Notes: a model not told the origin generated them from the letters alone. DNA of 58,795 nucleotides from Candidatus Gottesmanbacteria bacterium RIFCSPLOWO2_01_FULL_39_12b (GCA_001780955.1 MFJR01000013.1:34506-93300), one strand, 5' to 3'; positions 35,520-45,552 are shown, numbered from the stretch's first letter. Numbers and translations: made by a program.

Positions 35520-36141
35520 AAATTGGGAAAAGAAACGGCATCTTCAAGTATAGCTTAACTAACAATGGTATCTTTGGTAAACGATCGGCAATTGTATTGG
35601 GAACAAATCTGGGTAGGCAAATTTTAATTAGATATTCCAAAGAAGTTAATACTTCAACTATGCTACGATCGCTTACGGGAGTCAGATGATCGAAATAATC
35701 CCAGAAATCGCTTGTCGAGAAACGGATGTTTGGATTAAGGATTAGTAGCATACCGCCCTTTTTTAGCACTCTTTTCACCTCTAAAAACACTTTGATGATA
35801 TCATCTTTTGAAGGAAGATGTTCTAATAAACAACCCATAAATACAACATCAATATTACTTAGCTCATTTGGAAGTTTCGAGGCATTACAAACATATACTC
35901 TCACATTTTTATTGGCATGCTGTATGACTCTTTTATTAAGATCGACCGCATATTTTCTCCGGCAAGTAATATGATTTATAAATTCGCAATGACCTGCGGC
36001 AATATCCAGAACACTATCGCTTTCTTTTACATATTGCTGGAGAAAATCTTTACATAGGACCTGCCAGATCTCATTTTTCTTTTTTTCATCCCGTGGTGAA
36101 TAACGGATCTTATAGATAGCATCAAGAATATTGTTTAACAC
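35479..36141 (-). CDS. SAM-dependent class I methyltransferase
   Basis: SDSVLDIAAGHCEFINHITCRRKYAVDLNKRVIQHANKNVRVYVCNASKLP...VVFMGCLLEHLPSKDDIIKVFLEVKRVLKKGGMLLILNPN. Confidence 0.93.
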   Translation of the reverse strand: MLNNILDAIYKIRYSPRDEKKKNEIWQVLCKDFLQQYVKESDSVLDIAAGHCEFINHITCRRKYAVDLNKRVIQHANKNVRVYVCNASKLPNELSNIDVVFMGCLLEHLPSKDDIIKVFLEVKRVLKKGGMLLILNPNIRFSTSDFWDYFDHLTPVSDRSIVEVLTSLEYLIKICLPRFVPNTIADRLPKIPLLVKLYLKMPFLFPIFGKQMFIVAQKKG

Positions 36142-36176
36142 ATTCTGTAGTATAATTTAATATCTTTTAATTCACA

Positions 36177-36905
36177 ATGACTCCAAAGTTCTCCGTTATA
36201 TTACCGGCCAGAAATGAGGCAGCGAATTTAGGAAAATTAATATCTTCTTTAATCTCAAAATATAAAGGTTTAATAAATGAAATTATTATCGTTGAAGACT
36301 GTTCTACCGATAAAACTCTTGAAATAGCTTTGCTGCTACAGACAAGATATCCAAAATATATCAAAATAATAAAACGTAAATCCCCGCCGGGTGTGGGTTT
36401 AGCCTTACGGGATGGTATGAAAAACATTTCTCATAAAAGTCATTATGTATTATTCATGGACTCTGACTTTCTAATAAACATCCCTGATATTGCTAAAATG
36501 ATTGCCAAAATTCCTCAATATGACGGTGTAGTCGGTTCCCGTTTTATGAGTGCAAACAGCTTGCTTAATTACCCTAAACTAAAATTCATCGCTAACCGCT
36601 CATATCACTTTTTAACCCGTCTGTTTCTCGGGATAAAACACACTGATTTAACCAATAATTTTAAACTTTATCAGACTGAGTTGGTTCACAAAATTTATCC
36701 CTTCCTTACCTCTTCTGACTTTTCTGTGAACTCTGAAATTGGTTATTATCCGGTTTTACTGGGAGCAAAAATTGGGGAAGTGCCCGTAAAATGGCAAGAA
36801 AGATCAAAACAGATGGGTGTCTCCAAATTTAAACTTTTTCTTGTTGGTCCGTCTTACCTAAATGTTTTTTTAAAACTGATATTGATGAAAATCAAACTTT
36901 TATGA
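36177..36905 (+). CDS. GT2 family glycosyltransferase
   Basis: FSVILPARNEAANLGKLISSLIS...EIIIVEDCSTDKTLEIA...YVLFMDSDFLI. Confidence 0.92.
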   Translation: MTPKFSVILPARNEAANLGKLISSLISKYKGLINEIIIVEDCSTDKTLEIALLLQTRYPKYIKIIKRKSPPGVGLALRDGMKNISHKSHYVLFMDSDFLINIPDIAKMIAKIPQYDGVVGSRFMSANSLLNYPKLKFIANRSYHFLTRLFLGIKHTDLTNNFKLYQTELVHKIYPFLTSSDFSVNSEIGYYPVLLGAKIGEVPVKWQERSKQMGVSKFKLFLVGPSYLNVFLKLILMKIKLL

Positions 36906-38515
36906 ATAAATCCTTATACCGTTTTATTTTATATTTTCTAATCGCTAATATCTTTTTAGTTTTAGCTTACCTTCCGCTTATGGTCAAAAACGCCCGCGTT
37001 CCTTCAAACAGGTTTAACCCTTTGGTTTCTACATGGGCCCATGATTATTATCTTTATCTATCTGTAATCACTCAGGGTAAAAACGGGTTCTGGTTATATC
37101 ACGATCCCTACACTACAGAACCGACAAAATCAGGGATATTTTATATCTTTTATATTGGAGCAGGCAAAATTGCGTCAATCTTTAATCTTTCATCGCCTGT
37201 TACCTACCATCTCTCAAGTATTATCTCGGCAGAACTGTTTATCATACTAACCTACGTTTTAGCTTCACAAATTGTCGGACCGAAAACTGGTTTTTGGGCC
37301 GGTATTATGGCGTTATCCGGTACTTTCGCTCCCCTAATTTTTTTTGAGAAGACGGCCGCCTTTCCGATTGGAGTAAACTTTGACGCTTTGGAAAGGCTCA
37401 TAGACATTCCCCATTATATTTTTGGACAAGCCATGTTACTGGCATCAGTCATTAGCCTTATTTATTTTTTTAGAAGCTCAAAGCTTGAATATATAATTCA
37501 AACAGCCATATTTTCATTCATCGGGGGAATAATTTTACCTTCAAGCCTTCTACCTCTAATTTTTGCTCTGCCTCTAATTTTGATTATCCTGTATAGAAAT
37601 ACTTATTTAGGTATTTTAAACAGAAAGTTTGTGCTTAACATAACGTCTGGAATCATTATAACAATGCTTTCCAGTGCTTTGGCTGCGTTATTGGTTAAGC
37701 TCCAGGAAAAGCAAGGTTTTCCCTGGAATATCTGGACTGATTGGAATATAGCCAGATGGAATTTGTACGAGCCGCACTTTAACAGCTATCTTTTCTTATC
37801 TTTTGGAATATTGCCGATACTTGCAATCCCTTCAATGATTAAATTCATTAAATCCAAAACAATTGAAAAAAACTATATAGTCATTTGGGCACTTCTGCCT
37901 TATCTTCTTTTACCGTTTGTAGATTTATTACAAATCCCAAAAATCAGGCTTATCCAAGAAGCGCCATTCCTTCCTTTTGCTATTTTAGCAAGTACTACTA
38001 TCTTTTCTACAATATCTTTTCAAAGGAAAAATATTTTTAGGCTGATTCTAATAATATTTTTCCTGTCAACGACGTTACCTGTTTCCCTGTCACTTCTTAC
38101 AACCCGTATTAATCAATCCAGAAAAGAATCATTTTCCAGGTCAAATAACCATATTTATATTCCTAATCAAGAATATTCTGCAATATCGTATATTGCGCAA
38201 AACCTGCCAATAAATTCTATTATCCTGGCAAATCAAAGAATGGGAAGTATCATTCCCGCTTTTACTCCAGTGGTTAGTTTCTTAGGCCATCAAAACCAGA
38301 CGAAAAACTTTTCTCAAAAACTCTTGGAAACGGAGGCTTTTTATAAAGACTTACAAAACGAGGTTCAAACCAAAAACTTTCTTATTACCAATAAAATTAA
38401 TTATGTCTACTTTGGATTAGATGAAAACGAGTTAGTCTCTGAAAAATTCAGTTTTAGTTTTCTCAAACCAATTTTTAACAACCAAAATATTATTCTTTAC
38501 CAGGTTAATCTTTAA
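36902..38515 (+). CDS. GT-C-like polytopic membrane protein (paralog family A)
   Basis: VPSNRFNPLVSTWAHDYYLYLSVITQGKNGFWLYHDPYTTEPTKSGIFYIFYIGAGKIASIF. Its start overlaps the upstream GT2 gene. Confidence 0.75.
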   Translation: MNKSLYRFILYFLIANIFLVLAYLPLMVKNARVPSNRFNPLVSTWAHDYYLYLSVITQGKNGFWLYHDPYTTEPTKSGIFYIFYIGAGKIASIFNLSSPVTYHLSSIISAELFIILTYVLASQIVGPKTGFWAGIMALSGTFAPLIFFEKTAAFPIGVNFDALERLIDIPHYIFGQAMLLASVISLIYFFRSSKLEYIIQTAIFSFIGGIILPSSLLPLIFALPLILIILYRNTYLGILNRKFVLNITSGIIITMLSSALAALLVKLQEKQGFPWNIWTDWNIARWNLYEPHFNSYLFLSFGILPILAIPSMIKFIKSKTIEKNYIVIWALLPYLLLPFVDLLQIPKIRLIQEAPFLPFAILASTTIFSTISFQRKNIFRLILIIFFLSTTLPVSLSLLTTRINQSRKESFSRSNNHIYIPNQEYSAISYIAQNLPINSIILANQRMGSIIPAFTPVVSFLGHQNQTKNFSQKLLETEAFYKDLQNEVQTKNFLITNKINYVYFGLDENELVSEKFSFSFLKPIFNNQNIILYQVNL

Positions 38516-39689
38516 TCAATTTCTGATCTATGAGGTAATCGCTTATGGTTTCTGCGGTAATCTTATTACCCAGGTTATTAAAATGGGCATCATTGACAAA
38601 ATAAGGATATCCCCTGCTCTTTTGTTTATCAAATACAGGATATAAATCAAGATAGGCAATATTATTACTTTTAAAAAACTCTCCAAGTCTTTTCTGTAAG
38701 AAATCTTTATTCCCCTCAGGCGGATTATAGGTAAATCCGTATTTCCCGCTCACGTTTGTATAAAGCTGTAAATCACCAGGAAGCAAAACTACGACCAGGG
38801 GAATCTGATTATCCAGGACAAGTTTATTGATGGCAGTGAGTACTTTATATGCCCTCTGCTCTTCAGGATAAAAGTAATGTAGGCAATCAGGATCCAACAC
38901 ACAATGCCGTTTCAACTCACTTTTTGGAAGCTGCAAATCCGGATCAGGAATTAGATTATATTTTTTCTGTAAAAAATCGGCCAATAGAATAAATAAATGT
39001 GAATCGCGTAAGACCGGGTATCTGTATTTAAAAGCGATATTTTTATTCCGCCAAATCTTCCAGTCAACCATATTACAACAGGAAATTACTTTTTGTGGCA
39101 GACCCTGGGAATCCATCTTTTCCCAAACCGTTTCAGAAAAATCCTGGATATCGTTTAAGACAAAAAAACCCATTATGATTAAGTCTGGTTTAAGCATCAG
39201 CCCTCTTTTTTTAAGGTATACATAATAGCTGTCAGGGCTAAATCCATCGGCGTAACCGGCGTTTATCACTTCAATATTTTGAAGTTTTTTTCTAAGTTCC
39301 TGTTCCAAAAGAAACGGATAAGTATTTTGATCGGAAACCCCGTGACCGAAAGTAAATGAATCTCCAAGAACCAGTATCCTCTTTGTCTTTGGCTCTTTCT
39401 CCAGGCTAAACTCTCTACCACGATAACCATGACTGTTTAGCGTGGCGTAAGTATTAAAATCGCCCAGATAATATTTCATGAGGCATTTATGGTTTTTTAA
39501 AAGCGTGAAGGGCAGATCAGGATCTTTGGTAAAGCAATCAAAAGTCAATGTTTTAGCATTTACAAAAGTCAACTGAGGTTTAATATATTTTACGATCACT
39601 TCGGCAATAAGAAGTGAGAATAAAAATCCAAGAAAAGTTATCCCTATTCTTACTATAATTTTTTTAATATGTTTTCGATCATCTCGCAT
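38505..39689 (-). CDS. SGNH/GDSL hydrolase-like membrane-anchored protein
   Basis: KRILVLGDSFTFGHGVSDQNTYPFLLEQEL...EVINAGYADGFSPDSYYVYLKKRG...YFVNDAHFNNLGNKITAE (GDS and DxxH motifs). Confidence 0.9.
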   Translation of the reverse strand: MRDDRKHIKKIIVRIGITFLGFLFSLLIAEVIVKYIKPQLTFVNAKTLTFDCFTKDPDLPFTLLKNHKCLMKYYLGDFNTYATLNSHGYRGREFSLEKEPKTKRILVLGDSFTFGHGVSDQNTYPFLLEQELRKKLQNIEVINAGYADGFSPDSYYVYLKKRGLMLKPDLIIMGFFVLNDIQDFSETVWEKMDSQGLPQKVISCCNMVDWKIWRNKNIAFKYRYPVLRDSHLFILLADFLQKKYNLIPDPDLQLPKSELKRHCVLDPDCLHYFYPEEQRAYKVLTAINKLVLDNQIPLVVVLLPGDLQLYTNVSGKYGFTYNPPEGNKDFLQKRLGEFFKSNNIAYLDLYPVFDKQKSRGYPYFVNDAHFNNLGNKITAETISDYLIDQKLIKD

Positions 39690-39774
39690 ACACTCCTACA
39701 AAACTTCCCGCAGTCTCCCGGTCGTTGAGAAAGGGGAAAAGACAGAAATGCCGGATTGTTTTTTTTCATACGGA

Positions 39775-40782
39775 TTATCTACCCAACTTTCTGATCGAAC
39801 TGTTTAAAAAATAACTTACAAGAGTATAAATATACCCTATCATCAAAGAAAATAAAACTGATAAGGCAAAAACTCCAATAAACTGAATAGGAGAAACTAT
39901 TGGATACTTGGTTGCCTGGTCTAAAAAAAAATAATGCAAAAGATAAATAAAAATTGAATATCTTCCCAATATGGACAAAATATAGCCAATTCCCTTTTTA
40001 AGGGGTAACAACTCAAGGCTTTTTTTAACCAGTAAAAGCAAAGCTATAGACCAAAGAATAAGATGTATGTTGGTTGCCCTTATCAATAATACGCTTGTTG
40101 TATTGATAATTACCTCATAGTAAATAAACACCGTAGCAAGGGTCGCGATCACGATTGCATTTTCATGAAAAATCTTCTTTGCATACAAGATTCCCAACCA
40201 AAAGACAAAGAAATAATAACCGCCGAAAATCATAGCCATCGAATAAAACGGCCATATATGTATTTGACGCATAAATACCTTATCAGAAAGGAAAAAAACT
40301 ACCAGTATAAGAAGAACAAACCAATATTTATTTTTTATTTTTGAAACCAAGATGTATAAAAAAGGGAATAAAAGATAAAGCTCGAGTAGAAGATTAATAA
40401 AATAGTATGTCGGTTGGGCGGAAAAATTAACTATTTCCGTAAGTATTTGTTGAGCGTTAATCTTTGGATAATTGTAGTAAGTATAGATAACCAAAGTTGC
40501 CAAAACATAAGGAATGATTATTGCCGAAGCTCTTTTTAACCAGAAAAGGAGAATAAAAACAAGCGGAGGACTTGTTTTTTTCATAGAAGAAAACGTGTTT
40601 GTCACAGCGGATAAGAAAACAAACCATGTTATGGAAAAGAAAGAATGTTGCCAAAGATAAATATTCTGAAATTTGGGGTAAATGAAAGAAGCGTGATCAA
40701 AGACTACTGCCAGGATAGCCAAACCCTTCATGATATCGATCCAACCTTCTCTTTTCATAAATCCAGATAATGTAACACTCAA
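39775..40782 (-). CDS. Acyltransferase family 3 membrane protein
   Basis: REGWIDIMKGLAILAVVFDHASFIYPKF...SFFSITWFVFLSAVTN. Polytopic, C-terminal SIFIYLLHYFFLDQ. Confidence 0.9.
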   Translation of the reverse strand: MSVTLSGFMKREGWIDIMKGLAILAVVFDHASFIYPKFQNIYLWQHSFFSITWFVFLSAVTNTFSSMKKTSPPLVFILLFWLKRASAIIIPYVLATLVIYTYYNYPKINAQQILTEIVNFSAQPTYYFINLLLELYLLFPFLYILVSKIKNKYWFVLLILVVFFLSDKVFMRQIHIWPFYSMAMIFGGYYFFVFWLGILYAKKIFHENAIVIATLATVFIYYEVIINTTSVLLIRATNIHLILWSIALLLLVKKSLELLPLKKGIGYILSILGRYSIFIYLLHYFFLDQATKYPIVSPIQFIGVFALSVLFSLMIGYIYTLVSYFLNSSIRKLGR

Positions 40783-40835
40783 TATAGCAAATACAAAAAA
40801 TTATTGTAAGATATTACTTGTTGACTAAAATTTCC

Positions 40836-42467
40836 ATGAATAAGTTGCTGCTAATATTAACATCAAAAACTACTTTTTTTATATTAACCACACTTTTAAT
40901 ACTGGGACTCAATCTCTTTCCTCTTATTTCTCATATTAAACATGCACCGCCTGGTCGCACCTTCGGCCTCATCCATAATAACGTCCAGGATTTTTATTTC
41001 TACCAATCACTTATGAATGAGGGGGCAAACGGAAGCTGGCTGACGTATGACCCCTATACTTCTGAAAACCATAAGCCTTCTGTTATTTTTTCATATTTTC
41101 TGGCTTTAGGTAAAGTCAGCAGTTTATTAGGACTTTCTAATGCTGTTACTTATCATTTATTAAGAATTATTCTTGGGTTTTTATTTCTTCTTGCTTCTTA
41201 CTTCTTAATTCTAAATTTCTCATCATTCCATCGTAAACTTACCTATCTATTATTTCTCTTTGCCGCACCCCTTATGAACGGAGATAAACCTTTTATGAAC
41301 TGGTGGACGGGGGTAGATCCGATCAGACGCGTGGCGTATCTTCCTCATCACATGGCCGGCAGTTTACTTCTGGTACTGTCAATAATTTTTCTTATTAAAT
41401 TCTTTAAATCAGGGCATAACAAATATCTTTTATATGCAATAGTAATTGCTCCGATACTTGCCTTTATCCATACTCCTAGTCTATTTATTTTACTTTTAAT
41501 TCTCCCTCCGACGTTGGGTTTACAGATAGCCTTAAAACACCTCGCGGGTGGCAGGCTGATCCCGCTTAGCGGGAGAAGCCATGACTCCCGCGAGGTGGAG
41601 AAACCGATAATTGGCTTACTTGTTTATTGTTTAATTGGGTTTTTTTTACTTATCTTGATGGTTTCCCTAACCAAAACCGGCTTTCCCTGGAGTCAGTATA
41701 TCGATTGGGAAAAAAGATTGCAATTCCCTTTAGATAAAGAACTTATTGGCGCTTTAGGCTATCTTTTCCCCTTCGCTCTTATTGGCGGAATTAAAGCGGT
41801 CTTATCTAAAAGGTTTGATCTGATTCTTATATTTTGCTGGCTTTTTATACCAATTCTTTTTATTCCTTTTGCACCAAGACTTAATATTTCAAACATCCGT
41901 TTGATTCAAGGGACACCGTATTTACCATTGGCAATTTTAGCAGTGATGGGCATAATAACAATCGAAAAATTCTTGAAAAAATTTTCAAGGTTACTGTGTT
42001 ACTGTGTTACTGTGTTACTGGCGTTACTATTTATAATCTTCACCTACCCTACTCTCTCCTGGAGCCTCAAAGATCAAATCAGGGAATACTGGCCGATTTT
42101 TGGCAACGTTTATCTTGATAACAGGCTTAAGTATGCTTTTGAGTTTATCAATAAAAATTTTCCTGCTCATACCGTAACCCTCGCCACGTTTTACACCGGT
42201 AACTATTTACCGGCTTCTACTAATACAGTCAGCTTTATAGGACACTTCGGATATACATATAATATTGATGAAAAACAAACCTCGGTACAAAAATTCTTTG
42301 AAAATAAAATGCTGGAAAAAGAGGCTAAAGAATATCTTCTGAACAACAAAATTACTCTTGTCTTTCAAGGCCCTGAAGAAAAGCCTATATATAAAGACAA
42401 ACTTTACCCAGAAATCCTAAAACCTGTCTACGATAAGGAAGAAGTCACTTTGTACGTTTTAAAGTAA
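40836..42467 (+). CDS. GT-C-like polytopic membrane protein (paralog family A)
   Basis: PPGRTFGLIHNNVQDFYFYQSLMNEGANGSWLTYDPYTSENHKPSVIFSYFLALGKVSSLL...TGNYLPASTNTVSFIGHFGYTYNIDEKQ. Confidence 0.75.
   Translation: MNKLLLILTSKTTFFILTTLLILGLNLFPLISHIKHAPPGRTFGLIHNNVQDFYFYQSLMNEGANGSWLTYDPYTSENHKPSVIFSYFLALGKVSSLLGLSNAVTYHLLRIILGFLFLLASYFLILNFSSFHRKLTYLLFLFAAPLMNGDKPFMNWWTGVDPIRRVAYLPHHMAGSLLLVLSIIFLIKFFKSGHNKYLLYAIVIAPILAFIHTPSLFILLLILPPTLGLQIALKHLAGGRLIPLSGRSHDSREVEKPIIGLLVYCLIGFFLLILMVSLTKTGFPWSQYIDWEKRLQFPLDKELIGALGYLFPFALIGGIKAVLSKRFDLILIFCWLFIPILFIPFAPRLNISNIRLIQGTPYLPLAILAVMGIITIEKFLKKFSRLLCYCVTVLLALLFIIFTYPTLSWSLKDQIREYWPIFGNVYLDNRLKYAFEFINKNFPAHTVTLATFYTGNYLPASTNTVSFIGHFGYTYNIDEKQTSVQKFFENKMLEKEAKEYLLNNKITLVFQGPEEKPIYKDKLYPEILKPVYDKEEVTLYVLK
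41538..41597. repeat. In-frame 60-bp nested palindrome
   Basis: CACCTCGCGGG/CCCGCGAGGTG perfect 11-bp arms with inner CCCGCTTAGCGGG, inside ORF 40836..42467. Confidence 0.9.
41990..42020 (+). repeat. 8-bp tandem repeat in CDS
   Basis: gttactgt x about 3.9 in ORF 40836..42467. Confidence 0.9.
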
Positions 42468-42840
42468 AGAATTTGAGTTTCGGAATGCCTTTGAAGTGAT
42501 CTTTATTTCTGGTAACGACTTGAGCTTCGATAAACACGGCTGTTGAAGCTATGACGAAGTCAGCTAAAGGCAAAGACAATTTCCAGTCTCGGGTTAACTC
42601 TCCCGCAAACTTAGCCAAATTTTCATCAAATGCAACCACTTTGAAACCGGCCACTAACTCCGAAATTTTAGACTCGTCTTTTTTCGAGAAACTGCCCGCA
42701 AACAGTTCAAATACTGTCATGGAAGAAACATAAATCTCAATCTTTCCCTGTTCTTGTAGAGATAAAAGATCGGGCAACCGGCCTTTTGAAGTTCTCAAAT
42801 AATCTATGATAATATCGCTGTCAACGACTACCTTTGCCAT
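42445..42840 (-). CDS. PIN-domain ribonuclease toxin (VapC-like)
   Basis: MAKVVVDSDIIIDYLRTSKG...VSSMTVFELFAGSF...LPLADFVIASTAVFIEAQVVTRNKDHF. Confidence 0.93.
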   Translation of the reverse strand: MAKVVVDSDIIIDYLRTSKGRLPDLLSLQEQGKIEIYVSSMTVFELFAGSFSKKDESKISELVAGFKVVAFDENLAKFAGELTRDWKLSLPLADFVIASTAVFIEAQVVTRNKDHFKGIPKLKFFTLKRTK

Positions 42841-43147
42841 CTTTTTTCTTCCTCCAGGAACCAAGTTTTTTCATGTATTCCAATTCTTTTTTTCCTCTGA
42901 AAAATTCCCTATGCTCTTTAAATTTATCATCGGGTATATCTTTCCATATGCCTCCTAACTTTGGCAGAATCTCAAGTGCTTTTTTTGCCCTTTCTCTGGG
43001 ATCGTCTTCTATTTTGACCAATTTCACGATCCTTCTCCCCTCTTTTTCCACTTCAACCTCAATCCCCTTAAAAGCTACCATGTCAGCGATTCTAAAGAGG
43101 TCTTTTCTAAGATCAGTAATAGAGATAATCTGTGTCATAACGTACAT
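42821..43147 (-). CDS. Phd/YefM-type antitoxin
   Basis: MTQIISITDLRKDLFRIADMVAFKGIEVEVEKEGRRIVKLVKI. Overlaps the PIN gene. Confidence 0.85.
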   Translation of the reverse strand: MYVMTQIISITDLRKDLFRIADMVAFKGIEVEVEKEGRRIVKLVKIEDDPRERAKKALEILPKLGGIWKDIPDDKFKEHREFFRGKKELEYMKKLGSWRKKKDGKGSR

Positions 43148-43160
43148 CAGTGTACGCTAA

Positions 43161-44828
43161 TTATGAAGACTTGTCAACTTTGTAAATTATTACTTGCTTA
43201 TTATTATAAATTGGAGAAATAAAAGAGTAATATGCTGTCAAATCTTCTATTCTACCCAACTCTCTTTCCTGCGGGCCGAAGAAGATATAAGAAATATTTT
43301 CTCTTCTAAGAAACTCTTTTGCGTCATTACTCTTCATTTTCCCAGAATAAAACTCGGCTGCTATTTTTTCCTTAGCATCTTCATCTGGCGTATTGGCATG
43401 CCCTATGTAAACAAAATTTCCAGCGTATGCAGGAATGAAATTTCCCGCTGTAATATAAGCCAGAACAACTTCTTCTCCTTTTGTGTTATCTCTCAAGTAA
43501 TAAACACCTTCCATGAAGTCTTTTAAAGGATAAGCCAGTTGGGCACCAATTGGCACCGTCCAGGTTGCTTCTCTTTTCCACGTAGCTTGATCCGTCAACC
43601 ACAAAACCATAGACCCCATTATCCCTAACCCCATAACTATAATTCCTGCTACTATAATCCAAACTCCAATCTTGGACACTAATACATGCGATCGCGTGAA
43701 TGTGTGTCCAATAAATTTATAAAGCTGAAAGAAGAAATATGCTACCAGTATGCCTAGAGGTATATGAACCGCTGCTTCAGTCCAACGCAAAGGAGATTGC
43801 TGCGGAACTTTTTCAAAGACGACGATTAATATTATTACCGCGAGTATCCAAGAGACACTTGCAAATAGCTTTTTCTCTTTTTTAATCAAAGCGACCAATA
43901 AACCAGCAAGACCAAGAGGTAATAAAGGCCCTAACGCTAAAGCATATTCTTTATAAGGCAAAGGCATGCGGTGTTCAATATCAAAGAGTGCCAAAGCGCT
44001 CCATGGCATGACTTGAAACATTACTTTTAGATAAAGAAATGACGGAAAAGACAGAAAAATAAACAATAGTCTTGGTATGATTTGTTTTATGAAGGTCTCA
44101 CCTTGCGAGGCAAGGTGAGACCTTGTAAAGCTAAATTCTAAAACAGATAAAACTCCAAAAACCGTATAAACTATAATTAAGGTGGGCGGAAATATGATTC
44201 CGACAATTAACCCCGCTATTCCCCAAATTATCAACTTAAGATACTTTAATGAATTACTGGTTTCAGAAAACCGCCAAATGAATAACAGAATAAATATCTG
44301 ACCCAAAAGTACGTGGGGTAGAAAAGTAATTCTTTGTAGACTGTCAACTGCCGACCACCAACCCATATAGGTCGCAAAACGCCAAAAATTATGGAACCAG
44401 ATTGGAATTGGCCAACTTCCCAAAGTGACTGCCAATAAAAAGGCAGGAATCGCCCACCAGCCGGAAAATATGCCTCTCAGATATCGACTAATTAAAATTA
44501 AGAAAATCAAGCCTAACAAAAGACGGGCCGTGTGGTAAACCATCGGGGGATCTAGCCTAAATACGCCTCCTATTTTACCGATCATGAGATAAAAAATCTG
44601 GAAAAAAGAACCGGAGTGTGGACGATTATAATATTTTTCGGAAACGGTCCATCTCCCCTCCTGACCCTGCCTGATTCTGGATAGATAAAAATTATAATCG
44701 AACATGTAATTATGCTCCAAAACAAAAACCCGGTTTGAAGGAATCTTTGCAGATTGATAAATCTCGTAAAATGAAGGTATAAAAGAAAAGATGACAAACA
44801 GGAAACTGAGTATTATTAATATTCTCAT
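43161..44828 (-). CDS. GT-C-like polytopic membrane protein (paralog family A)
   Basis: IPSNRVFVLEHNYMFDYNFYLSRIRQGQEGRWTVSEKYYN...WWSAVDSLQRITFLPHVLLGQ...AGNFIPAYAGNFVYIGHANTPDEDAKEK. Confidence 0.77.
   Translation of the reverse strand: MRILIILSFLFVIFSFIPSFYEIYQSAKIPSNRVFVLEHNYMFDYNFYLSRIRQGQEGRWTVSEKYYNRPHSGSFFQIFYLMIGKIGGVFRLDPPMVYHTARLLLGLIFLILISRYLRGIFSGWWAIPAFLLAVTLGSWPIPIWFHNFWRFATYMGWWSAVDSLQRITFLPHVLLGQIFILLFIWRFSETSNSLKYLKLIIWGIAGLIVGIIFPPTLIIVYTVFGVLSVLEFSFTRSHLASQGETFIKQIIPRLLFIFLSFPSFLYLKVMFQVMPWSALALFDIEHRMPLPYKEYALALGPLLPLGLAGLLVALIKKEKKLFASVSWILAVIILIVVFEKVPQQSPLRWTEAAVHIPLGILVAYFFFQLYKFIGHTFTRSHVLVSKIGVWIIVAGIIVMGLGIMGSMVLWLTDQATWKREATWTVPIGAQLAYPLKDFMEGVYYLRDNTKGEEVVLAYITAGNFIPAYAGNFVYIGHANTPDEDAKEKIAAEFYSGKMKSNDAKEFLRRENISYIFFGPQERELGRIEDLTAYYSFISPIYNNKQVIIYKVDKSS
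44092..44124. repeat. In-frame 33-bp palindrome, GGTC-ACC family
   Basis: AAGGTCTCACCTTGC gag GCAAGGTGAGACCTT, perfect 15-bp arms inside ORF 43161..44828. Confidence 0.95.
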
Positions 44829-44829
44829 A

Positions 44830-44857
44830 TTGACTCTTCTTACCTAAATGCTAAAAT
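44830..44857 (+). promoter_or_regulatory. Promoter upstream of ORF 44869..45552
   Basis: TTGACT (44830-44835), 16 bp, TAAAAT (44852-44857). Confidence 0.4.
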
Positions 44858-44868
44858 TTTAGCATAAA

Positions 44869-45552
44869 ATGAATAAAGAAGATCATAATATCATAAAAAT
44901 TGTTTTTCTTACTTCTTTTGGAATCCTGATAATTTCCGGTACAATCTATATTTCATTTCTCTATTCGCAAAGACAATCAAACAATATAATATTGCCTGGA
45001 GGAGTTACATATTTAGGGCCTTCTGAGAATAAAAACGCGACACCACCACAAACATCCTCTCCCACTCCCGTACGATTTACCGCCCTCTCAACTGAAAGCT
45101 GGAAATCTTTTGGGGGGGAAATCTATCCATACTCCTTTTCTTATCCTTCCAGTCTGCCATTAGTGGTTTTTCCTGACGATACGACTGATAGCGTAGCTAT
45201 CGCCTGGAATAATATTCCGCCACAAATCAATATTCTCTTAAATATGGAGTTCATGGACAAACGGGATCCCAAGTCTCTGCAACAATCTAAAATAGAATAT
45301 GTGAAAAATTGGTATCGCTACTTTTCCGGACTGAAGGGTCTTTCTAAAATAGACAAGTTTACCAATACTAATGGTCTTAAGGGATATAAAGCCATCTATA
45401 TTAATACCATCAATCAGACTCCTAACGTTGATGTTTTCTTCGAAGTTCCGAATAACCCGGATAAACTGATCCATATGGGTAGTGGCGTCCTGGATCCGGA
45501 ACTTTTTGACCGGATGGTTGACAGTCTAAGATGGAATTCTGCACATTCTTGA
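44869..45552 (+). CDS. Membrane-anchored hypothetical protein
   Basis: Single N-terminal TM (IIKIVFLTSFGILIISGTIYISFLY), then a Pro/Thr/Ser linker and a globular domain. Confidence 0.7.
   Translation: MNKEDHNIIKIVFLTSFGILIISGTIYISFLYSQRQSNNIILPGGVTYLGPSENKNATPPQTSSPTPVRFTALSTESWKSFGGEIYPYSFSYPSSLPLVVFPDDTTDSVAIAWNNIPPQINILLNMEFMDKRDPKSLQQSKIEYVKNWYRYFSGLKGLSKIDKFTNTNGLKGYKAIYINTINQTPNVDVFFEVPNNPDKLIHMGSGVLDPELFDRMVDSLRWNSAHS

Noticed and set aside
42445-43147. VapBC-type pair as a novel system
   Set aside because: Typical PIN toxin and Phd/YefM antitoxin, a common arrangement. Listed as a feature only.
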